Positions 8,165 to 16,612 of a stretch of 64,000 nucleotides of DNA are shown here, one piece after another. How positions within the stretch are numbered: position 1 is the first letter of the stretch; each line of letters opens with the position of its first letter. Both the position numbers and the translations under genes were made by a program. Origin of the DNA: Nannocystis exedens (GTDB taxonomy: Bacteria; Myxococcota_A; Polyangia; Polyangiales; Polyangiaceae); NCBI GenBank assembly GCA_945861885.1, contig CAMAVR010000005.1:1-64000 (forward strand), read 5' to 3'. The notes under the pieces were generated by a model. That model ran no database searches. It saw only the letters and a list, made by a program, of their open reading frames with translations, and was not told where the DNA came from.

Positions 8165-9745
8165 TCAGCCCTCTAGATACGCTTTGAACTGCTTTGAGCG
8201 AGCCGGGAGGCGCAATTTGTTTAGCGCCTTCGCTTCGATTTGCCGTATCCGCTCGCGCGTTACGGAGAAGCGCTGCCCTACCTCTTCTAATGTGTGTTCG
8301 CATTTTTCTTCGATGCCGAAACGCATTCGAAGAATCTTCGCTTCGCGTGGCGTTAGCGTGCCGAGCAGCTCGCGTGTGTGCTCCGACAGCTTCAAATCGT
8401 GCGCCGCTGTTTCGGGCGAGGAGAACGTTTGATCTTCGATAAAATCGCCGAGATGCGCGTCGCCGTCGTCGCCGACTGGTGTTTCAAGGCTGATCGGCTG
8501 CTTGCTGCATTTTAGTGCGGCGCGCACGCGATCGACCGGGATCTCCATCTTCTCGGCGAGCTCTTCCATCGTCGGTTCGCGACCGTACTCCTGAAGAAGA
8601 TAATTCTTCGTCCGCATCACTTTGTTGATCACTTCGGCCATATGAACTGGGACGCGGATTGTTCGCGCCTGATCGGCAATCGAACGGGTGATCGCCTGGC
8701 GTACCCACCAAGTTGCGTAGGTGCTGAATTTATAACCGCGCTTATATTCAAATTTATCAACGGCCTTCATTAATCCAATATTCCCTTCCTGAATTAGGTC
8801 GAGAAAATGGAGGCCGCGATTTGTGTACTTTTTCGCCAAAGCGACAACCAGCCGCAAATTGGCGTTAATTAGCTCTGCTTTCGCCTTTTCGATGGCTCGC
8901 TCGGCCTGCCGAATCGCCATATCGGTTTTGCGGAGCGCCATCACTTCATCGGGTGAGCCGCCTTTTGATTCAAGTTTACGAAGCGCGGTTCGCAGCCTTT
9001 TTACAATATGGCTGACCGTTGCTTTTGTAATTTTTAAACCTTCAAGCGCTGCGAGCACTTGGGCGCGCAGCTCGTCCCCTTCGTTCAGCCCTTTTTTCTT
9101 CTTTGGAACCGGGACGTTGGTGATCGCCGGCGCTGCCGATGTGCGAAGGACGCTTGTCCCCGCTTTGATGATGGTGAGTAGGCCATCGATGCGGGTGACT
9201 TCAGCTGCTTCGTCGAACTCGGCGTCTTCTTCGGTCGTCACTTTGACAAATGTGCGAACCGACATCCTCTTCGCGAGGACGTCGTCGCCTAGTTTAATGA
9301 CTTCCGTGATCGCGACTTTGTTGTCGGCGATCGCTGTTAGTAGCGCGATTTCGCCTGTTTCGATGCGTTTTGCGAGCTCAATTTCGCCTTCGCGGGTGAG
9401 GAGCGAGACCTTGCTAAGCTTGTTAAGATAGAAGCGAAGAGGGTCGGCGGATGTAGAGACGGCCGAGCGCGGTTCCGCGCCGGCTTCGCCGCTCGGATGT
9501 TTCGGGTCGCTCTTGGGCGGGGCTGCCTTCACGAGCGCCTGAACGTCTTTCACGAGTGACGCATCGCTAAGCCACTGGAGCTGTCCCAAATCCTCTGCGA
9601 TGTCGTCGTTTGACGGATCGTCGAGAGCATCGGGAACCAGCGCCTCATCCGGTTGTTCGATCACCGGTTCGTTGTCATTCGAATGCCGTTTAGTCACCAC
9701 GATTGCCTTAACCTTTTGTTGTCTCGAAATAGGGGTCCGCGTCAT
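8165..9745 (-). CDS. rpoD: Major sigma-70 factor RpoD/SigA
   Basis: A 526-residue sigma-70 protein with all core regions: region 1.2 ([20 protein letters not shown], from residue 101), region 2 including [12 protein letters not shown], the [20 protein letters not shown] core-binding block and [10 protein letters not shown] for -10 recognition, region 3, and region 4 (454-526) with the [20 protein letters not shown] helix-turn-helix. It directs RNA polymerase to housekeeping promoters. It is shorter than the 613-residue E. coli RpoD, mainly in the N-terminal 1.1 region and the non-conserved insert. The start is uncertain: the ATG at 9745 gives the longest form, while GTG codons at 9700 and 9697 follow an AAGG-rich stretch. 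Confidence 0.95.
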   Translation of the reverse strand: MTRTPISRQQKVKAIVVTKRHSNDNEPVIEQPDEALVPDALDDPSNDDIAEDLGQLQWLSDASLVKDVQALVKAAPPKSDPKHPSGEAGAEPRSAVSTSADPLRFYLNKLSKVSLLTREGEIELAKRIETGEIALLTAIADNKVAITEVIKLGDDVLAKRMSVRTFVKVTTEEDAEFDEAAEVTRIDGLLTIIKAGTSVLRTSAAPAITNVPVPKKKKGLNEGDELRAQVLAALEGLKITKATVSHIVKRLRTALRKLESKGGSPDEVMALRKTDMAIRQAERAIEKAKAELINANLRLVVALAKKYTNRGLHFLDLIQEGNIGLMKAVDKFEYKRGYKFSTYATWWVRQAITRSIADQARTIRVPVHMAEVINKVMRTKNYLLQEYGREPTMEELAEKMEIPVDRVRAALKCSKQPISLETPVGDDGDAHLGDFIEDQTFSSPETAAHDLKLSEHTRELLGTLTPREAKILRMRFGIEEKCEHTLEEVGQRFSVTRERIRQIEAKALNKLRLPARSKQFKAYLEG

Positions 9746-10079
9746 CGCACAAATAGGAATTTATTGTGGAAAATAACGTGAACGCCGACTTCGATTTCAA
9801 GACCCTAGTCTCTTTGATCTCCCGTGCACGCAAATAGGAGCGCGATTTCGCACTTATATTTGCGGTGAAATTGATGAATTGCGGTGCCAGCAATCGCGCG
9901 TCGAAAAAAACGTGGTTGCACCGAAATAAACAGTCGGGCTGTTTATCTGTTCCCTAAATCGCGCTTATATATATTTATCTATTTTGTAATTTGGCTCAGC
10001 CGCAACGATGCTGAGTGCCTCTGCTGACTTCTCATGTCATAACTTCGCTCCCCAGATAACGAGATGAGGCGGGGTCTAG
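9746..10079. promoter_or_regulatory. AT-rich divergent promoter region between rpoD and FKBP gene
   Basis: No gene is seen in this 334-base stretch, which is much more AT-rich than its surroundings (for example the 9964-10003 segment with TTATATATATTTATCTATTT). It must hold the promoters of the two divergent genes. For rpoD, TTGAAA and TTATTT spaced by 18 bases on the minus strand, about 35-60 bases before the start, are candidate promoter hexamers. A perfect palindrome at 9926-9946 is listed separately. No tRNA or known riboswitch shape is recognised. Confidence 0.5.
9926..9946. promoter_or_regulatory. Perfect operator-like palindrome
   Basis: ATAAACAG at 9926-9933 and CTGTTTAT at 9939-9946 are perfect inverted copies around a five-base centre TCGGG. 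The dyad symmetry and position in the divergent rpoD/FKBP regulatory region suit a dimeric repressor or activator site. It could also fold as a short RNA hairpin, but there is no T-run on either side. Confidence 0.4.
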
Positions 10080-11024
10080 ATGAGAACAAAGTACGTTGTG
10101 TTGATGTGTGCGTCGGTGCTCGCCTGTTTGGCGGCTGTCGGCTGTAAAAAAACTGAAGACAAAGCGAAGGAAGGGGAGATGGCCGCGAAAGAACCCGAGA
10201 ATAAGACGGCGGCGCTCACGGCAGACGCTGCCGCCGAGGCGATGGAACATCAGCAGCCACCGGGCCTGCCAGCGCCCCCAGACGTCGCCGCGCCGCCGGC
10301 TGACGCAACAACGAGCGCGTCAGGCCTCGCATCAAAAGTGATCGCGAAGGGGACGGGGACGGTCCATCCGGAAGCGAGCGATCACGTAAAAGTTCATTAC
10401 ACCGGTTGGACGACCGACGGAAAAATGTTCGACAGCTCTGTCATGCGTGGCGAGCCGGCGAAGTTCCCGCTCGATCGCGTCATCAAGGGCTGGACCGAAG
10501 GCGTGCAGCAGATGGTCGTTGGCGAGAAGCGCCGCCTATGGATCCCCGCGGCGCTCGCATACGGCGAAAACCCGAACGGCGGGGCGCCTGCCGGAACGCT
10601 CGTGTTCGACGTTGAGCTTCTTGATGTCAGCAAAGCACCGACGCCGCCCGTCGTCCCAACAGACGTGAAAGCGCCGCCGAAGAACGCGAAAAAGACGGCA
10701 ACCGGCCTCGCATATCGCCTTCTTTCAAAAGGTACGGGGACGAAGTCGCCGCTACCGACCGACACCGTTGAAGTTCAATATTCAGGGTGGACAACCGACG
10801 GAAAAATGTTCGACAGCTCGGTCACGCGTGGCGAGGCTGCCTCGTTCCGTCTGAATCAAGTCATTAAAGGGTGGACCGAGGGCGTCCAGCTGATGAAGTC
10901 GGGCGACAAGATGCGCTTTTGGATCCCAAAGGAGCTCGCATACGGCGACAACCCGAGGCCAGGCGCTCCGCAAGGGATGCTCGTTTTTGACGTCGAATTG
11001 CAGAGCATCAACGGGCAAAAGTAG
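10080..11024 (+). CDS. Lipoprotein with two FKBP-type peptidyl-prolyl isomerase domains
   Basis: A 314-residue exported protein. The signal peptide ends in a lipobox with the lipidated cysteine at residue 22 (AAVGC). A Pro/Ala/Glu-rich linker follows, then two FKBP domains, about residues 78-190 and 205-313. Each has the hallmark VHYTGWTTDGKMFDSS or VQYSGWTTDGKMFDSS segment, VIKGWTEGVQ, and the IPxxLAYG motif, so both may be catalytic in proline isomerisation of envelope proteins. The two domains are close copies, showing an internal duplication. Most single FKBP lipoproteins are about half this size. The gene ends near a GC-rich palindrome at 11076. Confidence 0.92.
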   Translation: MRTKYVVLMCASVLACLAAVGCKKTEDKAKEGEMAAKEPENKTAALTADAAAEAMEHQQPPGLPAPPDVAAPPADATTSASGLASKVIAKGTGTVHPEASDHVKVHYTGWTTDGKMFDSSVMRGEPAKFPLDRVIKGWTEGVQQMVVGEKRRLWIPAALAYGENPNGGAPAGTLVFDVELLDVSKAPTPPVVPTDVKAPPKNAKKTATGLAYRLLSKGTGTKSPLPTDTVEVQYSGWTTDGKMFDSSVTRGEAASFRLNQVIKGWTEGVQLMKSGDKMRFWIPKELAYGDNPRPGAPQGMLVFDVELQSINGQK

Positions 11025-11075
11025 CTCGCGCATACAGATAATTCGGCGCGGCCCACTCGCCCGCCTCACCGCTGT

Positions 11076-11104
11076 GTAGGGCGGGGGCTTGTCCCCCGCC
11101 GCAC
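11076..11104. repeat. Dispersed GC-rich palindrome, copy 1
   Basis: GGCGGGGG (11080-11087) and CCCCCGCC (11093-11100) form an 8-bp stem with loop CTTGT, preceded by GTAG. The reverse complement of 24970-24998 gives the same element with 25 of 29 bases identical, so it is a dispersed repeat. Here it lies between the FKBP and ABC-F genes and could act as a weak transcription stop or mRNA 3' end protector. Confidence 0.65.
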
Positions 11105-11126
11105 GCGGCATGCCAAAGGTAAAGTA

Positions 11127-12749
11127 GTGATTCGCCTCGATTCAATTGGGAAGCAGCACGGTCGGCAGATCCTCTTTACAGAGGCAAGCGCGGCGATCAA
11201 TCGCGGAGAAAAAGTCGGTCTCGTCGGGCCAAACGGCGCCGGAAAGACAACGATTTTTCGGATGATTATGCGCGACGAGCTTCCCGATGCCGGGCAAGTC
11301 TCGGTCGATCGAGGCGTTCAAATCGGCTACTTCAGTCAAGATGTCGGCGAGATGAGCGGCAAGAGCGTCGTCGCCGAAACGATGGACGGAGCCGGCCCTG
11401 TCTCAGAAGCTGCAGCGTCGCTTCGCGAACTTGAGCACGCGCTCGCCGACCCCGATCGCCTCGACGAAATGACCGAGCTGATCGATCAATTCGGTCACGC
11501 GCAAGCCCGTTACGAAGAGCTAGGCGGCTATGCGCTCGAAGCAAAAGCGCGCGAAATTTTAGCCGGTTTGGGCTTCAGCGAGGCGCGCATGGATGGCGAC
11601 GTCGGCGCGCTTTCAGGCGGATGGAAAATGCGCGTCGCACTCGCTCGCATTCTGCTTATGCGCCCCGATGCGCTGCTGCTCGACGAGCCGACAAACCATC
11701 TCGATCTCGAGTCGATCCTCTGGCTCGAAAACTATTTGCGCGCGTTCGAAGGGGCAATCGTAATGACCTGCCACGATCGCGAATTTATGAATCGCCTCGT
11801 GTCGAAGATTGTCGAAATCGATGGCGGCGATCTCGTAACGTACGGCGGCAACTACGAATTTTACGAGCGCCAGCGCGCGCTCAACGAACAGCAAGCCGAA
11901 GCGCAGTACGAGCGTCAGCAAGCGATGCTCGCGAAAGAGCAGCGCTTCATCGACCGATTCAAAGCGCAGGCTTCCAAAGCGTCGCAAGTTCAATCGCGGG
12001 TGAAAAAGCTCGATAAAATCGAAAAAGTTGAGCCGCCAAAGCGTCGCAAAACGTTAACGTTCGATTTTAAACCTGCGCCGCGCTCTGGCGAAGATGTAGC
12101 GAAGCTCGAAGGCGTGTCGAAGTCATATGGCGATCACGTGATCTACGAGGGGCTAGACCTTCTCATTCGTCGGCGCGAACGATGGTGCGTGATGGGGGTC
12201 AACGGCGCCGGAAAGTCGACGCTACTGCGGCTCGTCGCAGGCGAAACAGAACCGACCGAAGGGCGCGTCGCCGTCGGGGCGAGTGTGAAAGTCGGCTACT
12301 TCGCGCAGCACGCGATGGACTTGCTCGACCCGGCGAACACCGTGTGGGAGACGCTGGTGGCAGCGTTTCCGCAGTCGTCGATCGGATCGCTTCGCTCGCT
12401 CGCCGGAGTGTTCGGCTTCTCGGGCGACGAGATCGAAAAGCCGTGCCGCATTTTGTCGGGAGGCGAAAAAGCGCGTCTCGTTCTTGCGATTATGCTCTTC
12501 GACCCGCCGAATTTTTTGGTGCTAGACGAACCGACGAACCATCTCGACATGGCGACAAAAGAGATGCTCGTGAATGCGCTGTCGACATTCGAAGGGACGA
12601 TGCTCTTCGTGTCGCACGATCGGCAATTTTTAGCGGCTCTATCGAACCGCGTGCTCGAGCTGACGCCAGAAGGGCCGCACATGTACGGCGGAGGCTACGC
12701 GGAATACGTAGCGCAGAGCGGGCACGAAGCGCCAGGTCAGCGGGAGTAA
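11127..12749 (+). CDS. ABC-F family ATP-binding protein (Uup/EttA-like)
   Basis: A 540-residue cytosolic protein with two ABC ATPase cassettes and no membrane segments, the ABC-F layout. Cassette 1 has Walker A GPNGAGKT (34-41), signature LSGGWKMRVALA and Walker B LLLDEPTNHLD. Cassette 2 has Walker A GVNGAGKS (near 356), LSGGEKARL and LVLDEPTNHLD. The linker between them (about 245-310) is rich in Gln, Lys and Arg, as in the P-site tRNA-interaction motif region. ABC-F proteins bind ribosomes and influence elongation or antibiotic resistance; which subtype this is cannot be fixed. Start is GTG at 11127, with AAAGG ten bases upstream. Confidence 0.92.
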   Translation: MIRLDSIGKQHGRQILFTEASAAINRGEKVGLVGPNGAGKTTIFRMIMRDELPDAGQVSVDRGVQIGYFSQDVGEMSGKSVVAETMDGAGPVSEAAASLRELEHALADPDRLDEMTELIDQFGHAQARYEELGGYALEAKAREILAGLGFSEARMDGDVGALSGGWKMRVALARILLMRPDALLLDEPTNHLDLESILWLENYLRAFEGAIVMTCHDREFMNRLVSKIVEIDGGDLVTYGGNYEFYERQRALNEQQAEAQYERQQAMLAKEQRFIDRFKAQASKASQVQSRVKKLDKIEKVEPPKRRKTLTFDFKPAPRSGEDVAKLEGVSKSYGDHVIYEGLDLLIRRRERWCVMGVNGAGKSTLLRLVAGETEPTEGRVAVGASVKVGYFAQHAMDLLDPANTVWETLVAAFPQSSIGSLRSLAGVFGFSGDEIEKPCRILSGGEKARLVLAIMLFDPPNFLVLDEPTNHLDMATKEMLVNALSTFEGTMLFVSHDRQFLAALSNRVLELTPEGPHMYGGGYAEYVAQSGHEAPGQRE

Positions 12750-12771
12750 GAGGGGATTCCTCTTCCGCATG

Positions 12772-12873
12772 CGGGAGAGGGAAAGCGTGACGGAGTCACG
12801 CGAGGGTGAGGGGGACGCGGTGCCCGCTGGAGCCCTCAACCTCGCGCGACTGCGTCGCGCTTTCCTTCTCCCG
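12772..12873. repeat. Imperfect 41-bp inverted repeat in convergent intergenic region
   Basis: 12772-12812 and the reverse complement of 12833-12873 match at 36 of 41 positions, with a 20-base loop. The arms carry GGAAAGCG and CGAGGGTGAGGG-type text seen in widely dispersed bacterial intergenic repeats. It lies between the convergent ABC-F and helicase genes, where a two-way terminator would be useful, although there is no T-tract. Confidence 0.65.
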
Positions 12874-12889
12874 AAGGGAGAAGGGCTCG

Positions 12890-14905
12890 CTAGCGCCTTG
12901 TCGGAGGGCGCGTTCCCTGTGCTGGGCGCGGGCGCTTTTTCGGGAACGTCGGCGCTTCTTCTGTGCGCCGACCGCCTCGCGCTGGAGCGATGCGGATGTA
13001 CGGGTCGCGCGGGTCGGGCCGCGCCGCTTGGTATGAGAAGCTGTCGGCGGCGGCGCTGTTTACGCCAAATGTCGATTCGCTTTCGCCAATATCGATCGTG
13101 CCGACATCGGCCCCGCGAATGTTTCCGCGACGGCAGACCATCGCAAGAAGACGGCGAGCATCGGCCCCCTGGCGTGCCCCCCAATTGACGCGAAATGACA
13201 CAAAATTAGGCGCCATATCGTTCATCGCATGGCTAGCACGCGGCGGCCTACGATCGTCGCGATCAGCATCGCGAGGCTCATCGCGCATCGCTGGCTTGCG
13301 ATCGCCGCGAGGCTCATCGCGCATCGCTTTTGGTGGTGCGCCAAAATCCGGTGACTCGAAGCGGGCGGCGCCCGGCGCACCGACGTCGCGAGACTCACCG
13401 CGTGGCGCACCAAAATCGCGCCCTTCACCGTTGGAGCGCGGTGCACCAAAGTCGCGCGGCGCGCGCTCCGCGTAACCACGTGCTCGCGGTGGCGCGAGGT
13501 CGCGCGATTCGAACGGTCGTCCGCCGTGCATCGGCCTAGATTCGTAACCGGGGCGTTTGCGCGCCGGCATCGAGGGACCGGAAAGCGGCGTCACGTTGCG
13601 CGCTTCGCACGGCCCCGCGTGATGCAGCTTCTTCAGAAGCGCCGCTACGACAGCTTGCGTTTCAGCCCCTTCAAGCAGCTGGCTCGCAATTGGAGCGAAC
13701 GCCTCCTGCACCGATTCGTCGGCAGCATTCGCCTTTATTTCGTCGACCAAACGACGATCGGCGAGAGCGCGAATATCTTTTTCTGTCGGGATCGTCCCGA
13801 ACGAAAAATTGACTTTCGCACGCGACAAAATTCGAAGCGTCCGCTCGCGCTCTGACGGCGTAATGAGAAGAATGCTCTCCCCTTTGCGCCCCGCGCGCCC
13901 GGTTCGCCCGCTCCGGTGCGTGTACGTATCGGAGTTACCCGGCGGCTCGATGTGGACGACGCGCAAAATATTCTGCACGTCGATCCCCCGCGCGGCGACA
14001 TCGGTCGCAACAAGAATCGTGATCGTCCCGGCGCGAAACGCGTCGAGTGTCCGCGTGCGCTCTTGCTGCTCCATGTCGCCCGACAGCGTAGCCGCCGAAA
14101 AACCGTGCTGAAGCAGATGGTTCGCGAGCGTCGTCGTCTCAAGCCGCGTGCGCACGAAAATCAGAGTCTGCGCCGACGGATCGGTCAGCAGCACGTTGAC
14201 AAGAGCATCTTCGCGCTCATTGCCTTTGACCAAACAGGCCGAGTGACAAATGTCGACGTTCGCATCGCCGAGCCGTGTCCCCTCAACGTGCACGGCGTCG
14301 CGTTGATAGCGACGCGCCAGCGACAACACTTCGCGCGAGAATGTCGCCGACATCATGTGCACGCGAATCCCCTCGGGCATTTTTTTCATGATCGCTTCGA
14401 GCGAATCGCGAAATCCGAGGTCGAGCATCTGATCGGCTTCATCGAAAATAATTGCGCCGACCGACGATGCATCGATCGCGCCGCGGTCGAGATGATCGAC
14501 GAGTCGGCCCGGCGTCCCCACAATGACATCGGCTCCGGAACGGAGGGCGCGAAGTTCGTCGCGCACGCTTGTTCCGCCGGTTACCGAGATGACTTTTAAT
14601 TTGTCCGACTCGTAAAGCCACTCGAGCTCTGAACGAACTTGCGCGGCAAGTTCACGCGTCGGCGTGATCAGAATGCAGCGTGGACCTTTTTGCCCCTCCG
14701 CGCGCTCTGCACTCACGATTGAAAAGATGGCGACGCCGATGGCGACCGTTTTTCCTGACCCAGTTTGAGACGAAACGCGTAAGTCGCGCCCCTCATGGGC
14801 AGGGTCGAGCACCGCGCTTTGAACCGCCGTTAGCTCAGCGAACCCCTTTTTTGTCAGTGTTTTGCGAAGAGACGGCGGCAGCGACGGATGGAGACTCGAT
14901 GGCAT
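12890..14905 (-). CDS. DEAD-box ATP-dependent RNA helicase with DbpA-type RNA-binding tail
   Basis: A 671-residue RNA helicase. Motifs in order: Q-motif region (ELTAVQSAVL), motif I SQTGSGKT (46-53), PTRELA, TPGRL, DEAD within FDEADQMLDLGF, SAT, ATDVAARGID and HRSGRTGRAGRKG. After the core there is a charged, low-complexity Arg/Gly/Pro linker with repeats such as RDFGAPR, RDVGAP and MRDEPR. A C-terminal segment from about residue 575 (NFVSFRVNWGARQGADARRL onward) resembles the DbpA/CsdA RNA-binding domain. It likely unwinds RNA in ribosome assembly or decay. The ATG at 14905 is chosen over 14917 because GAGGTG lies five bases before it. Confidence 0.9.
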   Translation of the reverse strand: MPSSLHPSLPPSLRKTLTKKGFAELTAVQSAVLDPAHEGRDLRVSSQTGSGKTVAIGVAIFSIVSAERAEGQKGPRCILITPTRELAAQVRSELEWLYESDKLKVISVTGGTSVRDELRALRSGADVIVGTPGRLVDHLDRGAIDASSVGAIIFDEADQMLDLGFRDSLEAIMKKMPEGIRVHMMSATFSREVLSLARRYQRDAVHVEGTRLGDANVDICHSACLVKGNEREDALVNVLLTDPSAQTLIFVRTRLETTTLANHLLQHGFSAATLSGDMEQQERTRTLDAFRAGTITILVATDVAARGIDVQNILRVVHIEPPGNSDTYTHRSGRTGRAGRKGESILLITPSERERTLRILSRAKVNFSFGTIPTEKDIRALADRRLVDEIKANAADESVQEAFAPIASQLLEGAETQAVVAALLKKLHHAGPCEARNVTPLSGPSMPARKRPGYESRPMHGGRPFESRDLAPPRARGYAERAPRDFGAPRSNGEGRDFGAPRGESRDVGAPGAARFESPDFGAPPKAMRDEPRGDRKPAMRDEPRDADRDDRRPPRASHAMNDMAPNFVSFRVNWGARQGADARRLLAMVCRRGNIRGADVGTIDIGESESTFGVNSAAADSFSYQAARPDPRDPYIRIAPARGGRRTEEAPTFPKKRPRPAQGTRPPTRR

Positions 14906-15024
14906 TGAACACCTCATCTTAGCAGCAACCGGCTGATTTGCCCGTAGCCCTCACAGCGAACGTTCGAGCGTGGTAGCTATGCCGCGCCGCGGGCGAAATA
15001 GCTCGCGCAGCGGAGGGTTTACGA

Positions 15025-16056
15025 ATGCGTTTAGGCTTAATGGTCGGCTATTCAGGCGCGCAAGTCGCCGTCGATGTGGAAATGATTCGCGAGGCGGAAA
15101 CGCTCGGTTACGAATCGGTATGGACAGCCGAGGCGTGGGGTTCCGATGCCGTCACTCCGCTCGCGTGGGTCGCCGCGCAAACAAAAAAGATCAAGTTGGG
15201 GACGGCGATTATGCAGCTGCCCGGGAGAAGCCCAGCGAACACCGCGATGACCGCGATGACGCTCGATGCGCTGTCGGGGGGGCGCTTTATTCTCGGGCTT
15301 GGGACATCGGGGCCCCAAGTTGTCGAGGGGTGGCACGGCGTGCCGTTCAACAAGCCGCTGACATGGATGCGCGAGTACGTGACAATCGTGCGAAAGATTT
15401 TTGCGCGCCAAGAGCCGCTCGTGTTCGAAGGGGAGCACTATCAAATTCCGTACCGCGGGCCGGGCGCTACCGGGCTTGGCAAGCCGCTGAAGAGCATTCT
15501 TCACGGTCGCCCCGAGATTCCGATCTATACCGGGTCGATGGCGCCAAAAGGGCAGGCGCTCTGCGCAGAGATTGCCGACGGCGTGCTTCTCACATGCATG
15601 CATCCGGAGCGTTTTGATGTCATCGAGCGAAATTTGAACGAAGGCTTCGCAAAAACAGGCGGCGCAAAGAGCTTGGCCAATTTCGACGTGGCGCCGACCG
15701 TCGCGGTCATTGTTGGAGACGACCTCGATGCATGCCGAATGCCGCTCAAAGCGAGCCTCGCGCTCTATATCGGCGGCATGGGAGCGCGCGACAAAAATTT
15801 CTATGGCGAATACATTCGGCGCGTAGGATTCGAAGAAGATGCCGTTCGAATTCAAGATCTTTATCTCGCCGGGAAGAAAAACGAAGCGATTGCCGCCGTC
15901 CCCGACGAGCTTGTTGATGCACTTCATTTAGTGGGCCCAAAAGAGCGTATTCGCGAGCGTTTTCAGGCATGGAAGAGCTCAAAAGTAGGGACGTTGATCG
16001 TCGGTACGCAGCAAAAAGAGGCGCTGCGGCTCATGGCCGAGCTTGTGCAGTCGTAG
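15025..16056 (+). CDS. LLM-class F420-dependent oxidoreductase
   Basis: A 343-residue luciferase-like monooxygenase fold enzyme (TIM barrel). It begins [12 protein letters not shown] and has the [21 protein letters not shown] segment, the [21 protein letters not shown] cofactor-loop region and the [12 protein letters not shown] block characteristic of the F420-using Rv3520c-like subgroup rather than FMN-type luciferases. It should reduce or oxidise an unknown substrate with F420H2 or F420 in the cytoplasm. The Shine-Dalgarno GGAGGG precedes the ATG. Its position about 2 kb before the F420 reductase and the cofE-cofD-cofC genes supports cofactor choice; the substrate is unknown. Confidence 0.87.
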   Translation: MRLGLMVGYSGAQVAVDVEMIREAETLGYESVWTAEAWGSDAVTPLAWVAAQTKKIKLGTAIMQLPGRSPANTAMTAMTLDALSGGRFILGLGTSGPQVVEGWHGVPFNKPLTWMREYVTIVRKIFARQEPLVFEGEHYQIPYRGPGATGLGKPLKSILHGRPEIPIYTGSMAPKGQALCAEIADGVLLTCMHPERFDVIERNLNEGFAKTGGAKSLANFDVAPTVAVIVGDDLDACRMPLKASLALYIGGMGARDKNFYGEYIRRVGFEEDAVRIQDLYLAGKKNEAIAAVPDELVDALHLVGPKERIRERFQAWKSSKVGTLIVGTQQKEALRLMAELVQS

Positions 16057-16130
16057 CGATGACTGATAGATAAGTAAGCGGGTGTAACGCGACGTCCAGT
16101 CGACGGGCCGCACCCAATGACCGGGGGGGG

Positions 16131-16592
16131 ATGACGCAAGGTCGAAGAATACGATCTGCTTTTGCACTTGCACTGCTGATCGCGTGCGCATCAAAACCGG
16201 CATCCGCCACTTTGGGGGGGTCCGTGACGTCGGTCATTCGGCATCACGCGGCGTGGAAGATGGCGCATAGCGTGCGAGCGATGCAAAAATACAGCGTGCA
16301 CCAGGGGCGAACTCCAAGCGGCGCGGTGCTTCGCGAATACGTGAATCCAAGCGGGAAAGTATTTGCGGTCGTCTGGGATGGCGAAAGCGACCTCCAGTGG
16401 AGCGACCTGTTGGGCGAATACACCGACCGATATTTTGCCGCCGCGCGTACCAGTCGCAAAGGGCTGCACCTCGTAACGGCGAACGACGGGGCGTTTCAGT
16501 GCGCGGTTTTTCGTTCGACAAGGGTCTGGATGGGGCATGCAGTTCTCACGAGTGCGATGCCGATTGGGGTTACCGACGCTGAGTTGCGCTAA
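16131..16592 (+). CDS. DUF2844 family exported protein
   Basis: A 153-residue protein with an N-terminal signal peptide ending near ASA-TLGGS (about residue 26). The body carries the DUF2844 pattern: YSVHQGRTPSGAVLREYVNP, GKVFAVVWDG and LLGEYTDRYF. The function is not known; this family is typically encoded next to DUF3443, as here, where the partner starts 20 bases after the stop codon. A run of G just before the ATG serves as the likely Shine-Dalgarno. The pair is probably one operon exported to the periplasm or outer membrane. Confidence 0.82.
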   Translation: MTQGRRIRSAFALALLIACASKPASATLGGSVTSVIRHHAAWKMAHSVRAMQKYSVHQGRTPSGAVLREYVNPSGKVFAVVWDGESDLQWSDLLGEYTDRYFAAARTSRKGLHLVTANDGAFQCAVFRSTRVWMGHAVLTSAMPIGVTDAELR

Positions 16593-16612
16593 CGGAGTGG
16601 GCGGGGGACGCG

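Noticed and set aside
9746..10079. tRNA or small RNA gene in the AT-rich gap
   Set aside because: No cloverleaf, T-loop GTTCGA-like box or CCA end is visible; only the short palindrome stands out.
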